From Arthrobacter sp. 9AX (GTDB lineage Bacteria > Actinomycetota > Actinomycetes > Actinomycetales > Micrococcaceae): 64,000 bases of DNA. The first letter of the stretch is position 1. Every line of letters starts with the position of its first letter. The notes under the pieces are model-generated. The model saw only the letters and a list, made by a program, of their open reading frames with translations. It searched no databases and was not told where the DNA came from. Positions 16,856-23,946 of the stretch are shown in pieces. Position numbers and translations under genes: made by a program. Location: contig NZ_LR733293.1 of NCBI RefSeq assembly GCF_902506095.1, forward strand, positions 3,718,264 to 3,782,263, given 5' to 3'.

Positions 16856-18406
16856 CTGCGCCCGTGGGTCCAGGACGCCCCGGACGGTGACGGACTCGGG
16901 CAGGCCACCCACCAGGGGTCCGGCCACCTCCACGCGCAGGTCCAGCAGTTCCGCCAGCTCTAGCCGCTCGGCGTCCCCGAAGCCCTGCAGCCGCTCCGCT
17001 GCCCGGTCGGCCAGAGCAGCAAGCTCGGTGAGTTGTCGGACGTTGCCCCTGGCCTCGGGTCCGCTGCTCTGCAGCGCTTCCAGCTTCGCCCGCACGTCCG
17101 CGAGCTGGGCGCGGTACTTGGCCACCCTCGCCAGCAGCTCCTCCGGCTCGTCCGCCATGAACGCCTCGTCGGTGGCCCGCTGGATTGCCCGGGTGAGCTT
17201 CCGGGCCTGCTCCCCCAGCCGCTCCGCTTCCTGGTTGTCGGCCTCGCTGGTGGTGCCGCTGCGGGTCCACTCGGCTGCGAGCTTCAGCAGCCGCTCCCGG
17301 TCGCCCAGCACCCCGACCACTTCGTCCCAGACTGCGGCGTCCAGCTTGGCGACGTCGATCTGTCGGCAGACGCACTCCGGCTGGCCTGCCTTCGGCCTGC
17401 GTTTGCACTCTGGCCGGTAAATCGGTCTGCGGAGACCGGAGCGCTCCAGCACCAGGACGCCGAGGTAGTGCCTGCCGCAGGTCCCGTGGACCCTGGTGCT
17501 GAGCCACTGCCGCTGCTGGTTGTCCTGCCGCTGGCCGGACCTTGGAGCGGCGTCCAGGGCCTGCTGCAGCGCGTCGAAGGTTTCCCGATCCAGGGGTGGC
17601 TCGGGCAGCTCCAGAACCACCGGGTCGCCGTGCTTGGGCTTGCCGGTGCGTGCGTCGGCCTGGGTCTTGAAGTAGCGGTCCCCGGTCTTGCCGACGTGTC
17701 CCCAGTGGTGTTCCCCGGTGACCAGGGCCGGGTTGCGGAGCATTCGCCGGACGACGGTGTGGGACCACTCGGCCCCCGTTCTGGTGGGGACGCCCTGGCG
17801 GTTCAATTCGCGTGCAATTTCGCCTGTGGTCCGGCCTGCGAGCGCGGACTTCACCATGTAGGCCAGGGCGTCGCGCTCGGCAGTGTCGGGGACGGGTCGG
17901 GCGACTTTGCCCTTGCCGTCCAGCCGCCAGCCGTAGCTGGGCTGGCCTCCGGGCCAGCCGGAGCGGGCGAGCTTGGCCCGCTGCCCGGTGACGGACCTCG
18001 CCCGGATCAGGTCGCGCTCCATCTCGGCAACACCGGCAAGGACCGTCCGCATCATCCTGCCAGCGGGCGTCCCGAGGTCCACCTGCTCACGGAGGATTAC
18101 CAGGGTCACCCCGAGCTGCTCCAGCTCGTCGGTGACCTGGATGGCGTGGGAGGCGTTGCGGGCCATTCGGTCCAGACTGGCCACGACCACGGCTTGGACC
18201 TCACCGGAGCGGCAAGCGGCCAGGAGCGCCTGCCACTGCGGGCGGTCGTTCTTGGCCCCGCTGAGGCCCTCGTCCACGAACTTGCCAGCAAGCTGCCAGC
18301 CCCGGGCCTTGATGGCGCCCTCGCACTGCTCCCGTTGGGTGGTCAGGCTGGACCCGTGGTCCACCTGGCCTGCCGAGCTGACCCGCCCGTACCATGCTGC
18401 CTTCAT
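16853..18406 (-). CDS. int: Large serine recombinase (phage-type integrase)
   Basis: A 517-residue enzyme. The N-terminal resolvase domain has the nucleophile loop WYGRVSSAGQ (Ser10) and the catalytic arginines in ASLDRMARN and AEMERDLIRAR. The recombinase domain follows (PSYGWRL...LAYMVKSALAGRTTGEIARELN...WSHTVVRRMLRNPALVTG). A zinc ribbon (HGTCGRHYLG...RPECKRR...CVCRQI) comes next, with a coiled coil near residues 405-450. This is the full layout of phiC31/phiRv1-type integrases that recombine attP with attB. Its stop lies 3 nt beyond the attP half-arm. A GGAGAAGG site precedes the ATG. It appears intact, so the element may still move. Confidence 0.96.
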   Translation of the reverse strand: MKAAWYGRVSSAGQVDHGSSLTTQREQCEGAIKARGWQLAGKFVDEGLSGAKNDRPQWQALLAACRSGEVQAVVVASLDRMARNASHAIQVTDELEQLGVTLVILREQVDLGTPAGRMMRTVLAGVAEMERDLIRARSVTGQRAKLARSGWPGGQPSYGWRLDGKGKVARPVPDTAERDALAYMVKSALAGRTTGEIARELNRQGVPTRTGAEWSHTVVRRMLRNPALVTGEHHWGHVGKTGDRYFKTQADARTGKPKHGDPVVLELPEPPLDRETFDALQQALDAAPRSGQRQDNQQRQWLSTRVHGTCGRHYLGVLVLERSGLRRPIYRPECKRRPKAGQPECVCRQIDVAKLDAAVWDEVVGVLGDRERLLKLAAEWTRSGTTSEADNQEAERLGEQARKLTRAIQRATDEAFMADEPEELLARVAKYRAQLADVRAKLEALQSSGPEARGNVRQLTELAALADRAAERLQGFGDAERLELAELLDLRVEVAGPLVGGLPESVTVRGVLDPRAQ

Positions 18407-18460
18407 TGCCTTCTCCTACAGCTTTACCCCGGTCCCCCGGGGCTGGCTGGTTGTGGTTGG

Positions 18461-18868
18461 TTAGAGTGCGACCCAGTTACCGGAGCCGTCGCGCTTGTCG
18501 TTCACCTGGGTGACCTTGCCGTTGGTCCGGGTCGGGTAGGTCCAGCGGCCCCGCTTCACCGGCTCGGCTTCGGTCCACTTGCTGCCCTTGGCTGCTGCAC
18601 GGTCGGCCTGCGCCTGGGCCTTGGCGGTGAGCCGGTCAGCCATTTTGAGGGCCTTCGCCCGGAGAGCGTCGGAGCCGAGGTCTTCCTCGCTGTACTGGCG
18701 CTCGTGGCCCTGCAGGCGGGAGGCGACGAGGTCGCGGGCCACCAGTCCGGCGTGGCGGGCGTCGTGCCCGGGGCGGTAGAAGCTCTTCGCGCTCTGGGTG
18801 GCTTCCCCGCAGCCGCAGTTGCACTGGACGGTGACGGCTTCGGTCTTGGCGGTCTGGGTCTTGGTCAT
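18461..18868 (-). CDS. Small element protein with CxCGC and PGHDARH motifs, unknown function
   Basis: A 135-residue soluble protein, unrecognised. The N terminus carries CNCGCGEATQSAKSFYRPGHDARHAG, a cysteine/histidine cluster that could bind zinc and that I associate with actinophage and element proteins. The middle is helical and Lys/Ala-rich (DRLTAKAQAQADRAAAKG). It is 54 bp upstream of the integrase on the same strand and probably co-transcribed. A role as recombination directionality factor is possible but not shown. Its first seven residues (MTKTQTA) and its ribosome site repeat those of the next small gene. Confidence 0.7.
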   Translation of the reverse strand: MTKTQTAKTEAVTVQCNCGCGEATQSAKSFYRPGHDARHAGLVARDLVASRLQGHERQYSEEDLGSDALRAKALKMADRLTAKAQAQADRAAAKGSKWTEAEPVKRGRWTYPTRTNGKVTQVNDKRDGSGNWVAL

Positions 18869-18897
18869 TTTCGGCTCCTGTTGGGTGTGGGGTTGGG

Positions 18898-19047
18898 TTA
18901 GAGGCTCTTGATGAGCTGGAAGAACTTCGCCAGCTCCTCTGCGGAGAGGACGGCTTCGGCCTTCATGACCCAGCGCATCTGGGCGGTGTCGGAGTTGGCT
19001 GCGGCGACCTTCGCTGCGAAGTATTCGGCGGTCTGGGTCTTGGTCAT
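18898..19047 (-). CDS. 49-residue element protein
   Basis: An ORF of 49 codons plus stop: MTKTQTAEYFAAKVAAANS through KAEAVLSAEELAKFFQLIKSL. It is mostly helical. It has a clear AGGAGCCGGAA ribosome site, and that site together with the first seven codons is nearly identical to the start of the 135-residue gene 29 bp downstream. It is the first gene of the integrase transcript by position. Small size and location make it one candidate directionality factor, but there is no sequence motif to confirm this. Confidence 0.6.
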   Translation of the reverse strand: MTKTQTAEYFAAKVAAANSDTAQMRWVMKAEAVLSAEELAKFFQLIKSL

Positions 19048-19131
19048 TTCCGGCTCCTCGTGTGCGCTGCTGCCTTGAAATTCAATAAAAACATTGAGCT
19101 TGACTCTTGGACAAGTATCTGGTATAAGCGA

Positions 19132-19160
19132 AGGCCCTGGACGGCAACCGTCCAGGGCCT
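19132..19160 (-). terminator. 13-bp perfect hairpin after the 92-residue element gene
   Basis: AGGCCCTGGACGG and CCGTCCAGGGCCT are perfectly complementary around a 3-nt loop. They start 5 nt past the stop of the 19,165-19,443 gene on the minus strand. This probably ends the replication-side transcript. The AT-rich DNA just beyond (19,048-19,131) is then the likely promoter region of the integrase transcript. Confidence 0.6.
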
Positions 19161-19164
19161 CGCC

Positions 19165-19443
19165 CTAGTGCTTCGCCGCCGCCCGCTCCAGGGCTGAGGT
19201 CGGGGTGACCCGGACCCAGTGTTTCCAGTCCTGCACTGACTGGGCCAGCCACTGCTGCAGACGGGGTGGCGAGTCCGGACGCTCCGTGGCCCACTCCCTG
19301 ACCTCTCGGAGGCTCGTCGGGACGGAAGCCACCCTGCCCGCCACGAGGTCCGAGAAGAGCAGCTCGGACAGCTTCCCCGCTTCGCTGCCGTGTGGCTGCC
19401 CAACCAGCCAGGAGACGAACGCTGCCTGCTCCTGGCTGGTCAT
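19165..19443 (-). CDS. 92-residue element protein, unknown
   Basis: A soluble, Trp-rich small protein (MTSQEQAAFVSWLVGQPHG...WLAQSVQDWKHWVRV). I recognise no domain. Its ATG overlaps the stop of the upstream 86-residue gene as ATGA, and a GGAGG site lies inside that gene, so the pair is translationally coupled. A strong hairpin follows directly. Probably an element-specific regulatory or replication accessory protein. Confidence 0.62.
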   Translation of the reverse strand: MTSQEQAAFVSWLVGQPHGSEAGKLSELLFSDLVAGRVASVPTSLREVREWATERPDSPPRLQQWLAQSVQDWKHWVRVTPTSALERAAAKH

Positions 19444-19700
19444 CCCAGGACCTCCATTGCCGTGCGAATACCTTCCCGCAGGTCAGCTGCAGCCTGGGCG
19501 TAGTCTCCCTCGGGCGAGTAGGGTCCCGACTCAATGAGTTCGTCAGCGTTCAGCAGGAAGTCGTTGACGGCGCTGGCCACCGCCAAGGACTCTTTGGCCG
19601 AGGTGAGGAGGGCCTCGTCGAGTGCGGCCTGTTGGGCAACCGCCGTGTTGTAGTTCTGGTGAATTCCGGCGAGCATCCGGGCGAGCTTCTTGTTCTTCAT
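19440..19700 (-). CDS. 86-residue element protein, helical, unknown
   Basis: Begins MKNKKLARMLAGIHQNYNTAVAQQAALDEALL and is predicted almost all helical, with an acidic C-terminal half. An AAGGAA site lies upstream. It follows the CGGGACG repeat region and is coupled to the next gene. There is no recognisable family. Confidence 0.62.
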   Translation of the reverse strand: MKNKKLARMLAGIHQNYNTAVAQQAALDEALLTSAKESLAVASAVNDFLLNADELIESGPYSPEGDYAQAAADLREGIRTAMEVLG

Positions 19701-19820
19701 TTGAGGTTCCTTACTTGTGAGTGGAGGTCTGGGGTCGCGGGTGCGCCCCCGAGGCCACGGAGGCCAGCACGGACTCCGAAGCCACCAGGGAGCACCCGCC
19801 CCGAGAGGCCCCCCGTCCTG

Positions 19821-20014
19821 CCGTCCCGGCCCCTAAAGGGTCCGGGACGTCGGGACGATCCGGGGAAGAGCGTCCCGGGACGGTCCGGGACGGTCGGGAC
19901 GGCGGGGCTTCCGGCCCGGAAGGACGCGGCAGAGGCGTCCCGGCAGCTCCGGGACGATTGGTGCCCGGAACCGTCCCGGACGAGGTACTCAGAGAGGCAG
20001 GCGTCCCGGGACGG
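19821..20014. repeat. Cluster of about a dozen CGGGACG / CGTCCCG motifs
   Basis: Within about 190 bp the heptamer CGGGACG or its complement occurs roughly twelve times, in both orientations. Examples are at 19,843, 19,851, 19,871-19,882, 19,950, 19,972 and 20,002-20,013; several form CGTCCCGGGACG palindromes. It fills most of the 325-bp gap (19,701-20,025) between the replication gene and the 86-residue gene, where no convincing ORF exists. It may be a binding array for an element protein or a second origin component. Confidence 0.55.
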
Positions 20015-20025
20015 TTCCGAGGCCC

Positions 20026-21903
20026 TCACGAGGCGACTCCCGTCAGGTCCAGGGCGGTCTGGTCCGGTACCCATTCGAGAGGGCTGCTGGGGCTGGTCCT
20101 GGTCAGCACACCCTGGGCCACCAGCCACTTCACGACCGTCTCGATCTTCTGCTTCGAGCCGTGCTGCTTGATTGCCTCGACCTCGTGGAGCTTGCGGACC
20201 GCGAACGTCTGCGGGTGGACGCTGCGGTAGTGGCCAGCCACTGCCTGCACCAGCTCGGACTTGACGAAGGCCTCGGCCTCGTCGGCCTGGGTGAACTCCT
20301 CCACGTCCAGGAGGATCTGGCCGTTGCCGGTTGAGACGTCCACCTTCCAGCGGTCGCCCTCGGCGTAGTCACCGAAGCGGTTCTTGTTGCACTCGATGGT
20401 CATCACGCCGTCCTTCTCCTTGCTGAAGGGTTGGGTGGCCACCACCGCGAGCTGCACCGCCGTGAGCTGAAGCTTGATTGACGCTCCCCGGCTGTAGCGT
20501 CCGGTGTCGCCCTTGGTCTTGTGGTCAATCAGCAGGACCGTGACGCCGTACTTCTCAGCCAGCGGCAGGACCACCGAGGTCAGGAAGCCGCCGACCTCGC
20601 CGTTGTCGTTCTCCGGCCTGCCCGCGATCGCGAGCGCTGCACCCAGGCTGTCCACTACGACCACGCCGACCTCGCCCGAGGAGACCAGCGCGTGAAACTG
20701 GGTGGCCAGCTTGTCCAGGTTCCGTCCGCTGGGTGCGAGGTAGGTCAAACGGTCCTTCAGCAGCTCGGTGCTGGCCCCCAGGGCCACCAGCTTGCCGAGC
20801 GCGTCCCGGGGTCCGGCTTCCTCGTCCAGCAGGACTGCCCTCTTGCCTGCCCGCATCGCGTCAATGGCCCACTGGTAGCAGAGCACCGACTTACCCGAGG
20901 CAGGTTCACCGGCAATGATGTGGACCGACCCTTCGTAGATCAAGTTCCCGAGTCCGAACCGAGGCGGTGCCGGGTGGTCCGTACTGAACCACTCGTGAAG
21001 GTCCAGGCCGATAAACAGGTCCTCCGGGGTCCGCTCCACGTTGCGCGGGCTGTCGGCCCCGGCGAGCATGCCCGAGTCAATTGACTTAGGGATTTCGAAC
21101 TCATTCAGTCCGGCCTGTCGGCCTGCCTCTTCCAGCGCTCCCCGGACAACCGACTCCGCCAGCCCGCCACCCGCCAGGATCTGGCCGAGGGCGAACGCGG
21201 ACTTGTTGAGCTGGTCGTTGCGGGTGCCGCCGTCAGCGTTAACCACCGCCAGCAGTTCGCGGACCAGCGCCACGCCCTGGCCTGCCTCCCCGAGTGGCTG
21301 ACCGGAGCTGGGCTTCTCGGGCTTCGGTGCCACCGCCCTGGACCTGAGGAGTGCCCGCAGGGCCTCCGGGGCCTCCGGCAGTTCGTCGACTCGCGGGAGC
21401 CGTCCCCCGTCGCTCGTCCGGTAGGTCAGCCCTTCGAACTCGGAGCCGGGACCGACCACGAAGCCGCCGTTGCCCCTGACGTCGACTCCGTCGGCCAGGA
21501 CGCTGGCGCTGTTCCGGATTTCGCCGGACGGGTCGCGGAAGTAGACGTGCTGGCCACCCGAGGCAGTGTTGACGACTAAGGTCTTCGGTGCGTCCGGCAG
21601 AAGCTTGGCCCACTCTCCGGGTCCGTCCTGCCCGCTGTGGGTGTCCAGGTCCACCAGCGCCAGCCCAGCCTTGCCTGTGTCGATGCCGTAGGCGTTGGAC
21701 TTGAAGGGCCAGATCCTGAGCAGGTGCTCCTGGTCGGTGGTGGACTCCTGGGTCCACTTCACGAGCGGGGTCTTCTGGAGCCTGCCCTCTTCGTCGCGCC
21801 ACAGCCGGACCGGGAACACCGGGTAGCCTGCTTGCGCTGCAGCTAGCGCGGCTTGTTTGACCCTTTCCTTGGCGCTGTCGCCCCCCAGGTTCGCCTTAAC
21901 CAC
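20026..21903 (-). CDS. Bifunctional DNA primase/polymerase - AAA helicase (element replication protein)
   Basis: A 625-residue two-domain replication protein. The N-terminal prim-pol domain spans residues about 10-190 (AGYPVFPVRLW..., metal-binding ALVDLDTHSG, then the conserved histidine in GGQHVYFR). The C-terminal RepA-like ATPase spans about 300-560 (Walker A HIIAGEPASGKSVL, Walker B GVVVVDSLG, then LLIDHKTKGDTGRYSRGAS). A short winged-helix-like tail follows. Such fusions replicate plasmids, satellites and phiRv1-type elements. The start is GTG 21,903, because AGGAGG at 21,910-21,915 sits 6 bases upstream; longer in-frame starts overlap the small gene before it. Confidence 0.9.
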   Translation of the reverse strand: MVKANLGGDSAKERVKQAALAAAQAGYPVFPVRLWRDEEGRLQKTPLVKWTQESTTDQEHLLRIWPFKSNAYGIDTGKAGLALVDLDTHSGQDGPGEWAKLLPDAPKTLVVNTASGGQHVYFRDPSGEIRNSASVLADGVDVRGNGGFVVGPGSEFEGLTYRTSDGGRLPRVDELPEAPEALRALLRSRAVAPKPEKPSSGQPLGEAGQGVALVRELLAVVNADGGTRNDQLNKSAFALGQILAGGGLAESVVRGALEEAGRQAGLNEFEIPKSIDSGMLAGADSPRNVERTPEDLFIGLDLHEWFSTDHPAPPRFGLGNLIYEGSVHIIAGEPASGKSVLCYQWAIDAMRAGKRAVLLDEEAGPRDALGKLVALGASTELLKDRLTYLAPSGRNLDKLATQFHALVSSGEVGVVVVDSLGAALAIAGRPENDNGEVGGFLTSVVLPLAEKYGVTVLLIDHKTKGDTGRYSRGASIKLQLTAVQLAVVATQPFSKEKDGVMTIECNKNRFGDYAEGDRWKVDVSTGNGQILLDVEEFTQADEAEAFVKSELVQAVAGHYRSVHPQTFAVRKLHEVEAIKQHGSKQKIETVVKWLVAQGVLTRTSPSSPLEWVPDQTALDLTGVAS

Positions 21904-22111
21904 GGTCGACCTCCTGCTCTTCACGGCAGAAGACGCATGTCTCCGGCTTGGAGACTCCGCGCTTCGTGTGGGCTGTGACGTGGCCACCCCGGGAGGGCTT
22001 GCCACGGCGGGATGCGGCGTTGCGCTCCCGCCAAGGGTCGTTCGGGTCGGCCACCTTGGCCAGCATGGTTGCCCGCATCTTGGCCCTGGCCGCTGCGTCG
22101 TTGTACGGCAT
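21896..22111 (-). CDS. 71-residue basic protein with CxxC, unknown
   Basis: MPYNDAAARAKMRATMLAKVADPND through KPETCVFCREEQEVDRG. It is rich in Arg/Lys, with one CVFC pair near the end that could be half of a zinc knuckle. A GGAGGTGA site lies just upstream. Its stop overlaps the start of the primase/helicase by 8 bases, implying coupling. Possibly a DNA-binding accessory factor; the function is a guess. Confidence 0.65.
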   Translation of the reverse strand: MPYNDAAARAKMRATMLAKVADPNDPWRERNAASRRGKPSRGGHVTAHTKRGVSKPETCVFCREEQEVDRG

Positions 22112-22216
22112 TTACTTCACCTCCCCGGTGTCATCGGAGGTGGCTCCTGCTCCAAAGAGCAGGTCAAGTAGGTGTTGAAATTTGGCGTCGTCGAGACGCG
22201 TCTGGGTGGTAACCAA
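22112..22216 (-). CDS. Possible 34-residue leader ORF of the replication operon
   Basis: A TTG-started ORF (22,216) preceded at 8 nt by AGGAG (22,225-22,229) that ends directly against the ATG of the 71-residue gene (TAA then ATG, no gap). The sequence includes RLDDAKFQHLLDLLFGAG. The ribosome site and abutting stop/start support translation; otherwise nothing identifies it. Confidence 0.4.
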   Translation of the reverse strand: MVTTQTRLDDAKFQHLLDLLFGAGATSDDTGEVK

Positions 22217-22888
22217 AACAGGCTCTCCTGGCGGTAACCCTGTGCGGGTCCCCCGGGCAGTTGAAAGGTGCTCAACGGGGGTGATTACACAGGCTGTAAC
22301 CCCACCGGAGCTTCCCCGACCCGACAGCCATTTCCAGTTTGGCCTGTACCGCCTTGGCTCCTGCCCACCGTAGTGAGGGGATCGCCCTGTCGTGAAACCA
22401 TCACAACACGGCTTTTAGTAGTCGCGCAACTAGTGCGGCTCCAGGTCGCGTGGCGAGTACAGCTGAGGCCCCCGCCGAACCGACGAGGGCCTCGAACCCG
22501 ACCGTGCAGGAGAACCCGGAGCAAAACTCCAGGTTGGCGGGTTACCAAGCCGCCACTCCCATTCCAGCACCGGGTTTGCCAGCCACACAACCAGGGGTCG
22601 CCCGTACGTACAGGAGAACCCGAGAGCGGGCTTCCCTTGAACCGGGACGGCCCGGGCGGTACTCGTGGCCCCGGAAGCCACGCGAGGTCCTCCGTAGTAC
22701 CAAGACGGGGCGACGACAGGCCCCGGACAAGCGAAGACCCCCGGTGGAGTTACCACCGGGGGTCTTCGGAAGTTGCAGCCCAATGCAACTGGAGGTGACG
22801 GGGCGGAAAAGCGGGCAAGGCCAAAAGACCCCGTCCCGAAAATCGGAACACGAGGTTTAGCCCTGCCACAACTACTGAGACGAGGACA
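22217..22888. other. 672-bp stretch without a convincing gene; contains a 16-bp perfect hairpin
   Basis: Reading frames here are Pro/Arg- or Cys/Trp-rich and look like shadows. The clearest structure is at 22,732-22,768: CGAAGACCCCCGGTGG and CCACCGGGGGTCTTCG around a 5-nt loop, with no U tract on either side. The motif CAGGAGAACCCG occurs twice (near 22,507 and 22,612) and GGTAACC-type short repeats occur near 22,230-22,310. It may be a long untranslated leader or a structured RNA of the replication operon. Confidence 0.45.
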
Positions 22889-22913
22889 CCTCCCCCAACT
22901 AAGTTGAGGGAGG
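22889..22913 (-). terminator. Hairpin after the 44-residue membrane protein gene
   Basis: CCTCCCCCAACT and AGTTGAGGGAGG pair with a single C/A mismatch around a 1-nt centre. They lie 15 nt beyond the small gene's stop on the minus strand, and the pairing extends with GACG/CGTC outside. Terminator or attenuator candidate. Confidence 0.45.
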
Positions 22914-22927
22914 CGTCGACCCTCCGG

Positions 22928-23062
22928 CTAAAGCGTCGAAAGGTATTTGAGGAGACCCAGGACCGTCGTAACCAACGTGGCGCTTGTCGTAAGGACCAGG
23001 CATACCTGCTGGAGGCGGTGGGGGCGGTTCGGTTTTGACGGTTCGGGCTGTACTGCTGCCAT
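22928..23062 (-). CDS. 44-residue single-pass membrane protein
   Basis: MAAVQPEPSKPNRPHRLQQ followed by a hydrophobic helix (VCLVLTTSATLVTTVLGLLKYLSTL). An AAGGAG site (23,073-23,078) lies 10 nt before the ATG. It is the first gene reading away from the phased-repeat region toward the replication protein. It could be a membrane anchor or a superinfection/host-interaction factor; nothing in the sequence decides this. Confidence 0.5.
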   Translation of the reverse strand: MAAVQPEPSKPNRPHRLQQVCLVLTTSATLVTTVLGLLKYLSTL

Positions 23063-23118
23063 ACTTCGGTAACTCCTTGGGATAGGTGAGTTGCCGAAAC
23101 CTGCTTACAGTGCCGTGT

Positions 23119-23188
23119 CCAAATGGGTAACCTAAGTAGCCAAACGGTTGACCGGAGTAGCCATATGGCTACGAATATAGCCAAATGG
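23119..23188. repeat. Four CCAWAYGG iterons phased at 21-21-20 bp
   Basis: CCAAATGG (23,119), CCAAACGG (23,140), CCATATGG (23,161) and CCAAATGG (23,181) recur at exactly two helical turns. The third copy sits in a perfect 16-bp palindrome, GTAGCCATATGGCTAC. Such phasing puts all copies on one face of the helix, as in replication iterons or cooperative operators. The array lies just upstream of the 44-residue gene and the replication operon, next to the DnaA-box-containing region. Confidence 0.65.
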
Positions 23189-23913
23189 GAACAACTTGCG
23201 CTTGCACAAGCCCTACTCCGGCCCGTATGTTTGAGGTGTTAGAACATTCCTTAAGTTTCCTTTCGGAGCCGGTATTTAGCGTGCGGGTTTCGACGGTTGG
23301 GACTAAGGCACGACCTCGCCCGCTCTGAATGCCAGTTCAGAGCGACCACGGCGAGGTCGATTTGTATCGCCAGGAAGACAGTAACCCGACTTCCTACGTC
23401 CAGTGTAAGCGCTTACAAATTCCGCCGTCGAGTGCTGTATTACACGGGTGCTGTTCAACCCCGCGTCGTCCACAGCTTCAGCCCACCAAAATCCCCGGAA
23501 ACACGCGGAACTCCCTTCGGTTATCCACAGGCTGTGCAGTGTCAGAATCTGTGTTTACTTGTGGACCACAGAGTGCGTTAATCGCCACCAGATTGCCTCT
23601 GAAAACGGGTCTTTTGGCCCAACGCCTTATGAAGACCTCTTGCGCGACGTCCTCGCCTCGCGCACGCACAAATGCGCTCGCACGACCCCTCCCCTCCTGA
23701 GCCGGGGAGGGGGAGGACACTAACACGGTAGCCCTGTCTCAGGGCTGGCAGCGGCCAAGGCGTGAACGCCCCCCTCCTGCAGGTGGACCCCCGGTACCGG
23801 TTGGGCTGGTACCAGGGGTCCCCTGGGGTGGAGCAGGTCGGTCATCGAGCCAGGAATTGGAGGGACTCTCGCGGCCTTCCGGGTCAAGTGACGAAACCCC
23901 GGTTGACTCCCAA
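23189..23913. other. Origin-like non-coding region of the element
   Basis: No supported gene. Features seen: (a) a nested stem-loop at 23,311-23,359, with CGACCTCGCC/GGCGAGGTCG outside and GCTCTGAA/TTCAGAGC inside; (b) a perfect 14-bp palindrome TGTAAGCGCTTACA at 23,404-23,417, resembling LacI/CcpA-type operators; (c) a consensus DnaA box TTATCCACA at 23,521-23,529, plus near matches TCGTCCACA (about 23,466) and TTGTGGACC (about 23,560); (d) relatively AT-rich sequence through 23,600; (e) a long hairpin GGACCCCCGGTACC/GGTACCAGGGGTCC at 23,785-23,821. Together with the adjacent iterons this suggests the replication origin of the excised form. Confidence 0.5.
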
Positions 23914-23935
23914 GGCGGGCCTGTTACGGCCCGCC
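23914..23935 (-). terminator. Terminator-like hairpin after the capsid gene
   Basis: GGCGGGCC and GGCCCGCC, 8-bp perfect arms with a 6-nt loop, begin 11 nt past the capsid stop codon on the minus strand. Confidence 0.55.
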
Positions 23936-23946
23936 CAGTCTTTGGT

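Noticed and set aside
16726-16908. A 60-residue open frame ending with the DUF4244 C terminus
   Set aside because: Its first 26 codons are antisense to the integrase gene's end and the att arm. Only the last part is the broken pilin gene.
22450-22860. Possible 136-residue plus-strand protein in the element
   Set aside because: Pro/Arg/Ser-rich and reads through the 16-bp hairpin. It has no convincing ribosome site and runs opposite to neighbouring genes.
22750-23184. Possible 144-residue minus-strand protein
   Set aside because: It begins inside the phased repeats and overlaps, in another frame, the better supported 44-residue ORF with a ribosome site. Its composition is Arg/Val/Trp-rich.
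23478-23726. Possible 82-residue minus-strand protein in the origin-like region
   Set aside because: It covers the DnaA box and repeats, has no ribosome site and no recognisable sequence.
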